DNA from: Erysipelothrix sp. UBA3377
GTDB taxonomy: Bacteria; Bacillota_I; Bacilli_A; Erysipelotrichales; Erysipelotrichaceae
Assembly (NCBI GenBank): GCA_002359085.1
Contig: DEQB01000065.1
Coordinates: 1-7,303 of the forward strand
DNA: 7,303 bases
Direction of reading: 5' to 3'
The position numbers and the translations under genes were made by a program. Positions within the stretch are counted from its first letter, which is position 1. Every line of letters begins with the position of its first letter. Of the stretch, positions 6,722-7,303 are shown piece after piece. The notes under the pieces were generated by a model that was given only the letters and a program-made list of their open reading frames with translations, made no database searches and was not told the origin of the DNA.

Positions 6722-6750
6722 ATATTAAACTTTTTAAACCGCTTTCACAA
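6722..6750 (-). promoter_or_regulatory. Possible promoter of the PTS permease gene
   Basis: Minus strand TTGTGA (6745-6750) and TAATAT (6722-6727) with a 17-bp spacer, each matching 4 of 6 consensus positions. It would give a leader of about 16 nt. No terminator is visible after the dipeptidase gene, so read-through from upstream is an alternative or additional source of transcript. Confidence 0.4.
6734..6747 (-). promoter_or_regulatory. Candidate cre site (CcpA) within the PTS promoter
   Basis: Minus strand TGAAAGCGGTTTAA matches 12 of 14 positions of the recalled cre consensus TGWAARCGYTWWCA. It overlaps the proposed -35 box and spacer, a position that would repress the permease when preferred sugars are present. 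It shares the core AAGCGGTWT with the cre-like site of the arabinoside operon. Confidence 0.5.
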
Positions 6751-6793
6751 TATCTTTATAAGTAAATGCGATACCCAATCATTGTGGCAATTT

Positions 6794-7303
6794 TTACACA
6801 TCTTGAACCAAACGCTCCAATGCCACTTCATAAATATCAATAGCCTTCAACAATGAAGCTACCGCCATATTCTCATTGGGCATGTGAGGTCTTGGATCTT
6901 CCCCTTCAAAGGTTGCCCCAAAAGCCACCCCATTTTTTAAGACACGCGCATAACTGGCACCACCCTTAGTGAGCACATCTGCCACTTCTCCCATCACACT
7001 TTCATACGCACCCTTTAAACTTTGAATTAACTTTGAATCCTCAGGTACATATAAAGGTGGGACATGTCGGGTAATCTTTCCCTTTAATTGATGCATCACA
7101 TCATCAAACATGTACGCTTTACGATACCGCACATCCAAACCCACCGTATGAATGTCATCTTTTGTGTTGATAGACATCACACAGTACGATAAATCCTCAT
7201 TCTGTGTTAAATCCAATGATTTCAAAAATTCTATAATTTCTTCAGAAGTTGTAACAGAATCCAACCAATACGAATACGCATGATCACTGCGATGTGGATT
7301 TCT
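6794..7303 (-). CDS. M20-family metallopeptidase, PepV-like dipeptidase, C-terminal part
   Basis: The last 169 codons of a gene that begins beyond the window; the frame is open to position 7303. KGGASYARVLKNGVAFGATF (113-132) and RPHMPNENM (138-146) match the end of the catalytic domain in PepV-type peptidases, where the His of the second motif (H140) binds a metal ion. The segment VGLDVRYRKAYMFDDVM (54-70) resembles the lid-domain strand of the family. PepV-like enzymes are cytoplasmic zinc dipeptidases with broad specificity. An in-frame TTG at 7264 is not taken as a start because the upstream codons continue the family-like sequence. The first metal-binding residues lie outside the window. 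It has no obvious functional tie to the PTS permease that follows 95 nt later. Confidence 0.85.
   Translation of the reverse strand, partial: RNPHRSDHAYSYWLDSVTTSEEIIEFLKSLDLTQNEDLSYCVMSINTKDDIHTVGLDVRYRKAYMFDDVMHQLKGKITRHVPPLYVPEDSKLIQSLKGAYESVMGEVADVLTKGGASYARVLKNGVAFGATFEGEDPRPHMPNENMAVASLLKAIDIYEVALERLVQDV

Noticed and set aside
5110..6750. The PTS permease as the arabino-oligosaccharide importer for the neighbouring operon
   Set aside because: It is in a separate transcription unit closed by a strong terminator, is of the glucose/maltose PTS family, and pentose oligosaccharides are usually taken up by ABC or cation-symport systems.
1..7303. tRNA or rRNA genes, CRISPR arrays, insertion sequences
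   Set aside because: Coding genes fill nearly the whole window, and I saw no spaced repeats, cloverleaf sequences, transposase motifs or terminal inverted repeats.

Overview
The window looks like chromosomal DNA of a low-GC Gram-positive bacterium (Bacillota). The reasons are AT-rich intergenic DNA, strong AAGGAGG-type ribosome binding sites, a near-consensus sigma-A promoter, a glucose-superfamily PTS permease, CcpA (cre)-like sites and AraR-like operators. A gut-type plant-glycan user, for example in Erysipelotrichales or Lactobacillales, would fit, but I cannot assign a taxon from this sequence alone. All seven genes are on the minus strand, so transcription runs from high to low coordinates.

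Upstream block (7303 to about 4698). The 3' part of an M20-family (PepV-like) dipeptidase gene comes first. After an 85-bp gap with a possible promoter and a cre-like site comes a PTS IICB permease of the MalX/MalP (maltose/glucose) type. A small UPF0303/HbpS-like gene follows, its ATG overlapping the permease stop codon (TAATG). The unit ends in a clear intrinsic terminator that begins inside the small gene's stop codon.

Control region (4546 to 4697). A strong promoter (TTGACA, 16 bp, TATAAT) lies between two similar 16-bp AraR-like boxes whose centres are 53 bp apart, about five helical turns. A cre-like site and a short perfect hairpin sit in the leader. This is the layout expected of an arabinose-induced, catabolite-repressed operon.

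Arabinoside operon (4545 to 1 and beyond). In order of transcription it encodes a GH43 glycosidase, a GH51 alpha-L-arabinofuranosidase, a GH127 (DUF1680) beta-L-arabinofuranosidase-like enzyme and the start of an aldose 1-epimerase. None has a signal peptide, so they probably act in the cytoplasm on imported arabino-oligosaccharides. The GH43 and GH51 enzymes would release alpha-linked arabinose, the GH127 enzyme beta-linked arabinose, and the epimerase would interconvert anomers of the released sugar. A 10-bp hairpin with a U-rich tail lies between the GH51 and GH127 genes and may lower expression of the last two. No arabinose transporter, araBAD genes or regulator gene is in the window.

I see nothing that is clearly a new molecular system. 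The best candidates for follow-up are the phased double operator, the alpha plus beta arabinofuranosidase set, and the translational coupling of a UPF0303 protein to a PTS permease.
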